64,000 nt of DNA. It comes from Rhodospirillaceae bacterium. Its GTDB lineage: Bacteria; Pseudomonadota; Alphaproteobacteria; Rhodospirillales; JABHCV01. This document shows, piece after piece, positions 1 through 7,618 of this stretch (within the stretch, counting starts at the first letter, position 1; each line of letters begins with the position of its first letter). Location: contig JABJHA010000022.1 of the NCBI GenBank assembly GCA_018662005.1, positions 1 to 64,000 on the forward strand, given 5' to 3'. The position numbers were made by a program, and so were the translations under genes. The notes beneath the pieces were generated by a model. It worked only from the letters and a program-made list of their open reading frames with translations, was not told the origin of the DNA and searched no databases.

Positions 1-41
1 CTTGCTTCATCCCCGCCCTCCGCAAAAGCAGAAAGCTTACC

Positions 42-111
42 ACTGGCGGATTATTACTCCGGCCAACAACCAGGCAATCTGGCCGCTTCAGTGGTGGATT
101 ATTGCTCCGGC
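42..111. repeat. Imperfect 22-bp direct repeat, 48-bp period
   Basis: Positions 42-63 and 90-111 match at 19 of 22 bases (shared core GGATTATT, then CTCCGGC). The 48-bp period is 16 codons, so the repeat is in frame with the small minus-strand ORF above and encodes the AG(A/V)II unit twice. Confidence 0.6.
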
Positions 112-216
112 GGTCTCATCCGTGTTAGCGTTTAATTTACTCAAATCCTCATACAGGGCTTTAAAAGAAGTAGCAGCGGATTCTGCGAATTTAACTTTGT
201 TTGGATCAATCGCCAT
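88..216 (-). CDS. Small hypothetical peptide, possibly interrupted by an in-frame TGA
   Basis: A 42-residue ORF starts at ATG 216 behind a very strong GAGGAGG Shine-Dalgarno, nearly the same leader as that of the BMP-family gene ending at 4501. The peptide begins MAIDPNKVKF, has a charged amphipathic middle (KALYEDLSKLNA) and ends AGAIIHH. The frame continues past its TGA for 16 sense codons to a TAA at 37-39, and the continuation contains AGVIIRQW, a second version of the AGAIIHH unit. If the TGA were TGG the product would be 59 residues. I recognise no family. The RBS argues for a real gene; the repeat and stop suggest a truncated or recently mutated one. Confidence 0.4.
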   Translation of the reverse strand: MAIDPNKVKFAESAATSFKALYEDLSKLNANTDETAGAIIHH

Positions 217-475
217 AACGTGACCTCCTCTTGGGTGAGATAATCAATTACACACTATCAAGCTTGTCCTTTGCTGCACTTTCTAGATCAATCTGACATT
301 CATGGCATAGGGTGTTGTTTGCTTTAAGGCTTTACATAGGTAAAACCACAACAGGATTTCGTTAGTTATATAATAACACGAACACCCGCGAGGAGACGAA
401 TTTTCAATATGTGACCAAATCCTGAACGTTGCACGTGTTTGCAATGTAAAAATCGTGAACTCGAAACCCCAAAAT

Positions 476-492
476 TAGGTATATTTTACCTA
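476..492. promoter_or_regulatory. Candidate operator overlapping a start codon
   Basis: A perfect inverted repeat TAGGTA-TATTT-TACCTA ends on the A of the ATG of the winged-helix gene at 492. A dyad on the start of a DNA-binding protein gene suggests autoregulation. That is inference; the dyad itself is seen. Confidence 0.4.
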
Positions 493-848
493 TGCCAACC
501 ATACAGAATGTCACAAAGGAATTGATAGATACGATACTTGAGGATGGTTTTAAGCCATCAGAAATCAAGCTCGCTCTTTTGATATTTCGACTGACAATTG
601 CCGAGGGCAGATCGGAATGGACTGACGTTATTTCTGTTGAGGAATTAGCCGCAAAGCTTAACAACATGGGAATGTCTACGGTTTCAACGGCAATTAAAGA
701 ATTAAGAAGAATCGGTTTATTAGAGACCACCCGCGACGGTGGAGGTCCCAACAGCTACCGCTTAGTTCTTCAAAATGTAGAGAATGTTACAGCGACAGAG
801 CATCGCCAGCGAAGAAGAGGGTCAAGGCGTGATGTTCGCATGTCCTGA
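492..848 (+). CDS. Small winged-helix DNA-binding protein
   Basis: A 118-residue protein with no signal peptide. Residues about 5-30 form an amphipathic helix pair. Residues about 45-80 read as a winged helix-turn-helix: EELAAKLNNMG, then STVSTAIKELRRIGLL as the recognition helix, then the wing with RDGGGPNSYRL. This resembles the DNA-binding N-terminus of replication-initiator and phage-type regulators. The C-terminal tail is basic (RQRRRGSRRD). It stands alone in an AT-rich stretch, and a perfect dyad overlaps its ATG. Role is unknown; a plasmid or phage-derived regulator is the most natural reading, with no partner gene visible. Confidence 0.65.
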   Translation: MPTIQNVTKELIDTILEDGFKPSEIKLALLIFRLTIAEGRSEWTDVISVEELAAKLNNMGMSTVSTAIKELRRIGLLETTRDGGGPNSYRLVLQNVENVTATEHRQRRRGSRRDVRMS

Positions 849-996
849 ATATAGATGCTCAGATTTCTGAGGGTCCGCTGTCATGGAAATATCGATACTC
901 AGAAAGCTGATCATCAAAGCCGTCGGATGCATATAACGCGCATGCGAGGGAGTTAAATTTATTTGATACCCATAATATTGGATATCTGTACTATCT

Positions 997-1016
997 GCGT
1001 GGGGGTACCCCCACGC
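997..1016. repeat. Perfect 20-bp palindrome
   Basis: GCGTGGGG, GTAC, CCCCACGC: a perfect two-fold symmetric site, or an 8-bp stem with a GTAC loop, in a GC-rich patch inside AT-rich DNA. No T-run follows on either side, so it is not a canonical terminator. Function is unknown. Confidence 0.6.
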
Positions 1017-1874
1017 GCGGGCGCGTATGAGGGCTTCGGGAAAAAATAAATTTGGAATTACCCCGGCTACTACGGCACGTATAGCTGAAGTAGCTAGAGC
1101 AGTCGGTTAGACCTCCCGCCTCTTAGTGAGGTTGTTTTTGACGCCCGCCCGCATCATTGAAGTTCGATATACGCATTCCGTTGCAAATCGTGTGCAAGAT
1201 AATTTTTGTTCAAGTTTGTGCAGGATGTGGAAATAATGCTAATGACGGTTTGCGGAAACTTCATTACCTTGATAAGGGGATTAATGAGATTTGACACATC
1301 GCCATTGTTAACGCCCCCATGTAAGCCTAGATACACCCTGCTCTCGGCATTAGGATGTTCGCCAACCCCTGAATAGTGGGGTTTCCCGCGTCGTAGAAGC
1401 GCGTTAAGAACCTGTCTTAGGGGAAGGGTACCGGAAAATGAATACGAGGTCTTTTTTGTACTTTTAAATGCCCCCCCCAATAAAACAACTATAGAATTTC
1501 CATAAGTATTGAAGGCGGTACACCAAACTGGTACACTTGGCTTAAGGTTGAAGCTAGAAACAGCGCAGAAATCAGCCGTTTTTTGATGGACGTAGGCTTA
1601 TCCCACCCCATCCGCCATTTTCCTATTCATAGACGAACTTTACCATTCATAAATATATTACAAACTCGTTGTTATTGTTGTGGTGGTGCGCAGATCATAC
1701 TGTTCGCAACTCACCGCTGGCGTTCGCCTAAAGTATCACAAACGACTAACGGGTCCCTTTCGGGACACCTCCCCTGCTCGAAAGGCAGGACGGGTCTGTT
1801 ACGGGTACCGGGTTCCTATCGTTTTCCTCCACGGTTAAGCTCAAAGCATAATGCTGATAATAAACCAATTTAAT

Positions 1875-1900
1875 GTCCGCTTTACACCCTAGCAGCGGAC
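1875..1900. repeat. GTCCGCT...AGCGGAC inverted repeat, copy 1
   Basis: Arms 1875-1881 and 1894-1900 are perfect 7-bp complements around a 12-nt loop. Two related copies lie at 2088 and 3041, all in non-coding DNA of the left edge. Confidence 0.55.
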
Positions 1901-2087
1901 GTTTGCGATAGACGTTGAAATAGTCTGTTATTAGCGTGCCGGCGGGATAAGTCGTTCAAGGCATTATAACTAGCCTTTCAAAGGCCTACCTATTTCACCC
2001 TGTATGTGATTTTCGTTAATGTAGATAACAAAAAATTATGTCAAGATTATCTCCTGAAAAATGACGTTTGTTAATGGGGGTTATACA

Positions 2088-2111
2088 GTCCGTGTGTAGC
2101 CAACAGCGGAC
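2088..2111. repeat. GTCCG...CGGAC inverted repeat, copy 2 (degenerate)
   Basis: Arms GTCCG 2088-2092 and CGGAC 2107-2111. The flanking AG before CGGAC is conserved, but the left CT is changed. It lies 90 bp before the start of the solute-binding protein gene. Confidence 0.45.
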
Positions 2112-2200
2112 AATTCTCAATTGATCACGATCTACATAAAGGCGTAGTTGTGTTATTATTTTTGAAAACGTTGATCCGATCGAGGTGCAAAAAAAGCAAA

Positions 2201-2971
2201 ATGAAACTCAAGAATACACACACCTTAATAATTCTTTGTGCTGCCTTTATGATTTTTGTCGGAGGCAGTATCCCATCTGCAGCGCAAGTCGAGCGAAAGG
2301 TTGACAAGATAACGCTTCTCGCTGCTGAGATCCCCGGCGGTTTGGTGAAAATTGAAGGCACCAGAGGTGTTGGTGTGTATCCTGATCTTTTTTATGAAGC
2401 TGCCGCCATTTCCAATACAAGCATCACATTTCGATTTGTTCCGTGGGGTAGAGCTTTTCGTGAAGTGGAACAGTCAGAACACCTCTTAACGTTCCCGCTA
2501 ACGCGGTTACCGGAGCGTGAAGCTCGTTATAAATGGTTAGTGCCATTAGACACCGATGAGATTGTATTCTTGTCCCGTGACACACCAATTAATTCCTTAT
2601 CTCAGGCCAAAAAGCTAAAACGGATATTGGTTTGGGAAGGCTCTAGCATGGAAATATTTTTACGTAGCAAAGGATTTTCGAATCTATTGGCGGTCGGCAA
2701 AACAGAATCATTAATCCGAATGTTAGCTCACGGACGTGCCGACGCGTGGTTTACGGTACGTCCGGAAAAAATGGAATCCTTTTCAGCCAACGGCAGCATA
2801 GTGAAGATAGTTTCTGGAGATGTTATAAACAGCGAGTCCGTTTGGCTGGTGGGTGGAAAATCCTTCATTCATTCCGAAGAGTCTAGGCGTTTTTCTCAAG
2901 TTGTCCGAAATTTAGTGAACAAGGGCAGATTGAAAGAACTCAAGCAGAAGTATAAAATTCTACCGAAGTAA
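2201..2971 (+). CDS. Periplasmic solute-binding protein, SBP family 3-like
   Basis: A 256-residue protein from the ATG at 2201; a GTG at 2150 is possible but would bury the signal peptide. Residues 1-29 form a clear Sec signal (MKLKN, hydrophobic core, then SAAQ). The mature part has the two-lobe amino-acid-binding look: GVYPDLFYEAA near the start, FPLTRLPEREARYKWLVPLD, and a C-terminal LVNKGRLKELKQKYKIL helix typical of extracellular solute-binding proteins of family 3. No permease or ATPase gene is adjacent, so it is either an orphan receptor, a sensor partner, or feeds a transporter elsewhere. Ligand unknown. AT-rich codon use differs from the purine genes downstream. Confidence 0.75.
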   Translation: MKLKNTHTLIILCAAFMIFVGGSIPSAAQVERKVDKITLLAAEIPGGLVKIEGTRGVGVYPDLFYEAAAISNTSITFRFVPWGRAFREVEQSEHLLTFPLTRLPEREARYKWLVPLDTDEIVFLSRDTPINSLSQAKKLKRILVWEGSSMEIFLRSKGFSNLLAVGKTESLIRMLAHGRADAWFTVRPEKMESFSANGSIVKIVSGDVINSESVWLVGGKSFIHSEESRRFSQVVRNLVNKGRLKELKQKYKILPK

Positions 2972-3040
2972 TTCAAAGACTCTGATTTTGAATATGTCCG
3001 GTTTGGGTCAAAAGCAAAGGTAAACGGTACGCAAAATGAT

Positions 3041-3065
3041 GTCCGCTTACTGCCGAATAGCGGAC
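3041..3065. repeat. GTCCGCT...AGCGGAC inverted repeat, copy 3
   Basis: Perfect 7-bp arms 3041-3047 and 3059-3065 with an 11-nt loop, between the convergent ends of the binding-protein gene and guaD. It could serve as a bidirectional transcript end, but no T-run follows. Confidence 0.5.
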
Positions 3066-3085
3066 AACCCCATTCGCCATTTTTC

Positions 3086-4414
3086 TTATTTATCGCGCTC
3101 GTAAATTAAGGCGCCGCCTGAATAGACGCAGCGAACCGCGCGGTCGTCGGCCATGATCATCTGTGCGAACAGTACGTCCCAAATATCGCGGGCGTGGCTC
3201 ATGCGTTCGCTGATAAGGGGGCGGGATTTCAGGTCTATGATCTGGATATCCGCCTCGTAGCCCGCTGCCAGATTTCCTATCACACCGTCCAGTTGCAACA
3301 ATTTTGCACTGCCCATGGTGGCCAGGTAAAAGGCTTTTGCCGGGTGCAGGCTGTAGCCTTGCAGTTGGGCGATTTCATAGGCCGACTTCATGGTATCGAA
3401 CATTGAAAAAGACGTACCACCGCCGATATCCGTGGCCAGCCCGACCGCAATCGGTTGCGGGTTATCACGTAAATCGGCCATCTTGAACAAACCCGAACCA
3501 ATAAAAGTATTAGATGTGGGACAGTGAGAAATGCCGGCCCCCGATTGCCTGAAACTGTCAATTTCGCGCTCGGTTAAATGCAGGGCGTGGCCGAAGTTTG
3601 CGCCGCTTTTGACCAGGCCAAACGTTTCATAAACATCCAGATAGTCGCGGGCTCCCGGGAACAACTCTTTTACCCAGGCAATTTCATCATGATTTTCGCT
3701 GATGTGTGTCTGCATCAGGGTATCCGGATACTTCGCCCACAAGGCACCCGCTGCTTCCAGCTGTTGCGGGCTTGAGGTCGGGGCAAATCGCGGTGTAATG
3801 GCGTAGCTGCAACGCCCGGTGCCATGCCACTGCCTGATCAGGTCTTCTGATTGATCATAGGCGAGCTGGGGCGTGTCAAGCAGATGATCAGGGGCGTTGC
3901 GATCCATCATCACCTTGCCGGCAACGACCCGCATACCCAGCTTTGTCGCCTTTTCAAACAGGGAGGTCACCGATTGCGGATGCACCGTACAGTAAACCGA
4001 AGATGTGGTGATGCCGTTACGCAAGCATTCTTCAAGGAAAAATGTCGCCGCCGCGTCGGCATAGGCCTTGTCGTCAAAGCGGGATTCCACCGGGAAGGTG
4101 TAATTGTTCAACCATTCAAGCAACTGCTCGCCATAAGCGGCAATAATTTCGGTTTGCGGGTAATGCACGTGGGCGTCGATGAAGCCCGCCATGATCAGGC
4201 AATCGGGATAGTGGTCAACGCTCGCCTGTGGATGACGTTTGAGGATGTCGCCAGCCGCACCGACATCAACAATAACGCCGCCCTCTATCACCACCGCGCC
4301 ATCTGCTTCATACGAGATGCTTTCATTCGGTTGAACCTGGAAGGGGTCGCCGACAAAGGTCAGCGTCTGCCCCCTGATGGCCTTCTTCTTATGGCTTGCT
4401 GATGCTGAATTCAT
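3086..4414 (-). CDS. guaD: Guanine deaminase
   Basis: A 442-residue cytosolic amidohydrolase that converts guanine to xanthine and ammonia. Zinc-site motifs are complete: FIDAHVHYPQ (H82, H84), HISENHDE (H237, E240), GHALHL (H276) and TDIGGG (D329). HVHYPQ and GTSFSMFDTM are characteristic of the guanine-deaminase branch, and length is normal. It is the last gene of the xdh-BMP transporter operon, separated from the binding-protein gene by a strong hairpin. Its product, xanthine, is the substrate of the XdhAB enzyme encoded at the head of the same operon, so the operon handles imported guanine or guanosine-derived base. Confidence 0.93.
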   Translation of the reverse strand: MNSASASHKKKAIRGQTLTFVGDPFQVQPNESISYEADGAVVIEGGVIVDVGAAGDILKRHPQASVDHYPDCLIMAGFIDAHVHYPQTEIIAAYGEQLLEWLNNYTFPVESRFDDKAYADAAATFFLEECLRNGITTSSVYCTVHPQSVTSLFEKATKLGMRVVAGKVMMDRNAPDHLLDTPQLAYDQSEDLIRQWHGTGRCSYAITPRFAPTSSPQQLEAAGALWAKYPDTLMQTHISENHDEIAWVKELFPGARDYLDVYETFGLVKSGANFGHALHLTEREIDSFRQSGAGISHCPTSNTFIGSGLFKMADLRDNPQPIAVGLATDIGGGTSFSMFDTMKSAYEIAQLQGYSLHPAKAFYLATMGSAKLLQLDGVIGNLAAGYEADIQIIDLKSRPLISERMSHARDIWDVLFAQMIMADDRAVRCVYSGGALIYERDK

Positions 4415-4437
4415 AGGTACAGGTTTTCAAAATAATG

Positions 4438-4475
4438 CCCCCAATGGATGACGGTCGAGGCGTGTCCATTGGGGG
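4438..4475 (-). terminator. Stem-loop between bmp and guaD
   Basis: Arms CCCCCAATGGA (4438-4448) and TCCATTGGGGG (4465-4475) pair perfectly over 11 bp with a 16-nt loop. On the minus strand it is followed by a weak T-tract (TTATTTTG). It probably protects the binding-protein mRNA or lowers read-through into guaD. Confidence 0.65.
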
Positions 4476-4500
4476 TCATTTAAGGCTTTTCGTGTTTTAT

Positions 4501-5580
4501 CTAGGGTAACTTTCCGGTGACGCCTTCGACATAGAAGTTCATACCCGAAAGCGCACCATCATCAATAACTTCCCCGGCTTTCAGGAAGGCTGTGCCATCC
4601 TGTTTGTTAAGCGGGCCGGTGAATGGATGAAAGCTACCGGCAATGATTTCATCCCTGACCTTGTTTGCCTGGGCGACAACATCGGCGGGAACTGCCTTAT
4701 TCCAGTCAGCCAGCAGAAGCATACCCGATCCGAAACCGCCCCAGACGTCACCGGATTTCCAGGTGCCGTCCATCACTTCCTTGATACGCTTGACATAATA
4801 CGGCGCCCAATTATTGACAATGGCTGTGAGCTGGGCTTTCGGACCAAAGGTGTGCATGTCGGAAGCCTGACCAACGGCGAAGACGCCTTCTTGCTCAGCT
4901 ATTTTCATGGCTGCCGGGGAATCCGTATGCTGGAAAAGAATGTCGGCGCCCTGATCGCGCAGGGCTTTGGCGGCATCGGCTTCCTTGCCGGGATCAAACC
5001 AGGTGCTGACCCAGACAACCTTCATTTTTACATTCGGATTGACAGACTTTGCACCCAGATAGGTGGCGTTGATACCCATTACCACCTCGGGGATCGGGAA
5101 CGAGGCGATGTAGCCAATGGTGTTGGATTTGGTCATTTTACCGGCGACGAGACCGGCCACATAGCGGCCTTCATAGAAACGGGCGTTGTAGGTGGCGACA
5201 TTAGCCGAACGTTTGAAGCCGGTGGAATGTTCAAACTTCACCTTTGGGAAAGCCTTGGCCACTTTAAGGGTCGGGTTCATGTAACCGAACGACGTGGTGA
5301 AAATGATTTGATTGCCATTCTGAGCCAGTTGACGGATCACACGTTCAGCGTCTGGACCTTCGGAGACACTTTCAACATATGTTGTCTCGATCTTGTCGCC
5401 GAATGCCTTCTCAACGGCTTTCAGGCCCTCATGATGCTGGTACGACCAGCCATGATCGCCAATGGGGCCCACATAAACAAATGCGGCTTTCGTCTTTTCC
5501 GCGGCCTGAACGGACATGCCCAGCACCACGCTGGCGCATACGGCAAGTCCTGCCAGGGTTAGAATTTTCTTAAACGTCAT
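4501..5580 (-). CDS. BMP-family ABC transporter substrate-binding protein (purine/nucleoside)
   Basis: A 359-residue periplasmic receptor. Residues 1-26 are a Sec signal ending VQA-AEK; there is no lipobox cysteine at the cleavage point. The mature start KAAFVYVGPIGDHGWSYQHHEG is the hallmark of the Bmp/PnrA family of nucleoside and nucleobase receptors, and FIPEVVMGIN-like and WVSTWFDP segments are also typical. The ATG sits behind a strong GAGGAGG site, suggesting higher translation than its neighbours. It follows the two permease genes and precedes guaD, so a purine ligand (nucleoside, xanthine, guanine or urate-related) is likely by context. The exact ligand is not readable. Confidence 0.88.
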   Translation of the reverse strand: MTFKKILTLAGLAVCASVVLGMSVQAAEKTKAAFVYVGPIGDHGWSYQHHEGLKAVEKAFGDKIETTYVESVSEGPDAERVIRQLAQNGNQIIFTTSFGYMNPTLKVAKAFPKVKFEHSTGFKRSANVATYNARFYEGRYVAGLVAGKMTKSNTIGYIASFPIPEVVMGINATYLGAKSVNPNVKMKVVWVSTWFDPGKEADAAKALRDQGADILFQHTDSPAAMKIAEQEGVFAVGQASDMHTFGPKAQLTAIVNNWAPYYVKRIKEVMDGTWKSGDVWGGFGSGMLLLADWNKAVPADVVAQANKVRDEIIAGSFHPFTGPLNKQDGTAFLKAGEVIDDGALSGMNFYVEGVTGKLP

Positions 5581-5609
5581 AACGTACCTCCTCTGTTTTT
5601 TTATTGAAA

Positions 5610-6530
5610 TTAACTGGCTGCATAGAACGGCACCCCAAGTTGTGCCGGGGCGTTCATCTTTCCCTTGCCCTGGTTTCGCGAGATAGCGACGAGAACGGCG
5701 ATCGTCGCAAGGTAGGGCAACATGGACAGGATTTGCGGATCAATGGCAATACCCATTCCCTGTGAATGAAGTTGCAAAATGGTGATGCCGCCAAACAAAT
5801 AGGCTCCCATCATGGCGCGAGCCGGATGCCACGTGCCAAAAACGACCAACGCCAGGGCAATCCAGCCCCGACCGGCCGTCATGTTTTCAACCCAAAGCGG
5901 GGTTTGAGCGAGCGACAGATAGGCGCCACCGACGCCTGCGCAAGCGCCGCCAAACATCAGTGTCATGTAACGAAAAGCGACAACGTTGTAGCCTATTGAA
6001 TGGGCCGCGTCATGGTTATCGCCAATGGCCTTGATAATCAGGCCGGTGCGGGTTTTTGCAAAGAACCATGTCGTCACCGCAACCAGAACCATCGAGCCGT
6101 AGACCAGAATATCAAACTGAAAGAACATCGCCCCGATAACCGGAATATCGGACAGTAGCGGAATATCTAGACCCGGCAGGTTTGGTACCGACTGGCCGGA
6201 GAACCCCTGCCCCAGCAAGGCGCTCAAGCCTAGACCAAACAAGGTCAGGGCCAAACCGGTGGCCACCTGATTGGCCATCAGGGACTGGGTCATAAAGGCA
6301 AACAGCAATGCCATCAAGGCGCCGCCGATCATGGCTGCCAGTATCCCCAGGGTGAAGCTCCCGGTTTGCAGGGTGACGGCGAAACCTGACAGCGCGCCAA
6401 TAACCATCATGCCTTCGACACCAAGATTAAGAACGCCGGATTTTTCGACCACGACTTCGCCAATGGCGGCAAAGATCAGGGGTGTAGCGGCGACGATCAC
6501 GCCAACGAAGATATTGATGAATAAATCCAT
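5610..6530 (-). CDS. ABC transporter permease, BMP/nucleoside type (second permease)
   Basis: A 306-residue membrane protein with about eight to nine hydrophobic segments, of the BPD_transp_2 family (YufQ/NupQ-like). LVEKSGVLNLGVEGMMVIGA near residue 30 is the family signature of the shorter permease. It starts 2 bp after the stop of the first permease gene, and a 29-bp gap then leads to the binding-protein gene. It forms the inner-membrane channel with the product of the preceding gene. No residue that would set substrate identity is recognisable. Confidence 0.88.
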   Translation of the reverse strand: MDLFINIFVGVIVAATPLIFAAIGEVVVEKSGVLNLGVEGMMVIGALSGFAVTLQTGSFTLGILAAMIGGALMALLFAFMTQSLMANQVATGLALTLFGLGLSALLGQGFSGQSVPNLPGLDIPLLSDIPVIGAMFFQFDILVYGSMVLVAVTTWFFAKTRTGLIIKAIGDNHDAAHSIGYNVVAFRYMTLMFGGACAGVGGAYLSLAQTPLWVENMTAGRGWIALALVVFGTWHPARAMMGAYLFGGITILQLHSQGMGIAIDPQILSMLPYLATIAVLVAISRNQGKGKMNAPAQLGVPFYAAS

Positions 6531-6532
6531 AG

Positions 6533-7618
6533 CTATTTCACCCCCGCTGAAACCGGTTCATTCAGCAACTTGACCCGGTAGTTAATCAGGATATCAACCG
6601 CCAGCAGGAAGAACAACAACATGCCCTGAAAGACGCTGGTTGTCGCTTTGGGCAGGCTCATGGAAATTTGCGCCGACTCACCGCCGATATAGGTCAACGC
6701 CAGAAGCAAGCCGCCAAGCAGGATGCCAACCGGGTTCAGGCGTCCAAGAAAGGCGACAATGATGGCGGTGAACCCGTAGCCGACGGGAAGCGCCGGAACC
6801 AGTTGGCCAACAGGACCGGCAGCTTCAAACAAACCGGCAAGACCAGCAAGGCCGCCCGAAATCATGAAGGTCACCCAGACCAGCCGTTTTTTGGTAAAGC
6901 CGGCATAACCAGCGGCTTCTTCGGCTTCCCCTGCGACCCTGATTTGAAAACCCAGAATATGACGCGCCTGAAGCACCCATGCAGCAGCCACAATAACCAG
7001 AGCGACAAGAAACCCGGCGTGGGCGCGACCTTGCTCCATAATCAGCGGCAGCACCGCCGAGTCACTGAAAAGGCGGCTCTCGGGAAAATTGAAGCCATCG
7101 GGATCACGCATGGGACCATGCACCAGCACATTCAAAACCAGCGTCGCGACATAAACCAGCATCAGGCTGACGAGGATTTCATTGGTGTTGAAGCGGGTTT
7201 TAAGGAACGCCGGGATAGCGGCCCACGCCATCCCCCCCAGCATTCCGGCCAAGGCCATCAAAGGCATTACGTAAAACCCGTCCACTTCATAAAAATACAG
7301 GGCGACGGCGCTACCGGCGACGGCCCCCATGGTAAACTGACCTTCGGCGCCAATATTCCAGACACCGGCCTTGAACCCCATGGACAGGCCAATGGCAATC
7401 AAAATAAGCGGCGTCGCTTTAACAAGAAGCTCTGAAATGCTGTAAATGGTCGTTAGTGGTTCGATGAAAATCAGGGTTATGGCCTGTACCGGGTTTTTAC
7501 CCATGAAGGAAAACAGGAAAAACCCGGCAATAATGGTCAAAACAACAGCCAGAAACGGCGTCGCATAAACCATGGTTTGCGAGGGTTCGTTGCGCTTTTC
7601 AATTCTAAAGGTCAGCAT
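6533..7618 (-). CDS. ABC transporter permease, BMP/nucleoside type (first permease)
   Basis: A 361-residue permease (YufP/NupP-like) with about nine to ten membrane segments. GFKAGVWNIGAEGQFTMGAV is the paired signature to the one in the second permease, and RVAGEAEEAAGYAGF is the cytoplasmic coupling loop that meets the ATPase. I chose the ATG at 7618, preceded by GAGGG at good spacing, over a GTG at 7651 with no ribosome site. The gene still overlaps the end of the ATPase gene by 14 bp, which implies translational coupling. Confidence 0.87.
   Translation of the reverse strand: MLTFRIEKRNEPSQTMVYATPFLAVVLTIIAGFFLFSFMGKNPVQAITLIFIEPLTTIYSISELLVKATPLILIAIGLSMGFKAGVWNIGAEGQFTMGAVAGSAVALYFYEVDGFYVMPLMALAGMLGGMAWAAIPAFLKTRFNTNEILVSLMLVYVATLVLNVLVHGPMRDPDGFNFPESRLFSDSAVLPLIMEQGRAHAGFLVALVIVAAAWVLQARHILGFQIRVAGEAEEAAGYAGFTKKRLVWVTFMISGGLAGLAGLFEAAGPVGQLVPALPVGYGFTAIIVAFLGRLNPVGILLGGLLLALTYIGGESAQISMSLPKATTSVFQGMLLFFLLAVDILINYRVKLLNEPVSAGVK

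Larger units (their letters stand above)
849..2200. other. Gene-poor AT-rich interval with no convincing gene
   Basis: About 1.35 kb between the winged-helix gene and the binding-protein gene. It holds a 20-bp perfect palindrome, two GTCCGCT-type repeats and a short hairpin with a T-run near 1111-1139. Two ORFs lack ribosome sites and recognised domains: 108 codons on the minus strand (1154-1480, containing YLGLHGGVNNGDVSN) and 96 codons on the plus strand (1583-1873). I regard both as unproven; the first has a plausible amino-acid composition and may be a remnant of a mobile or repeated element. Confidence 0.5.

Noticed and set aside
1081-1132. tRNA-like stretch with CAGTCGGTTAGA
   Set aside because: It resembles a tRNA D-arm, but the acceptor, anticodon and T arms cannot be folded and no TTCGA T-loop follows at the right distance.
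2971-2993. Terminator after the solute-binding protein gene
   Set aside because: ATTCAAA/TTTGAAT is a short AT-only stem with no T-run.
4627-5562. 311-codon plus-strand ORF
   Set aside because: It is the antisense of the BMP-family gene, which has a signal peptide, family motifs and a strong ribosome site. The antisense frame has none.
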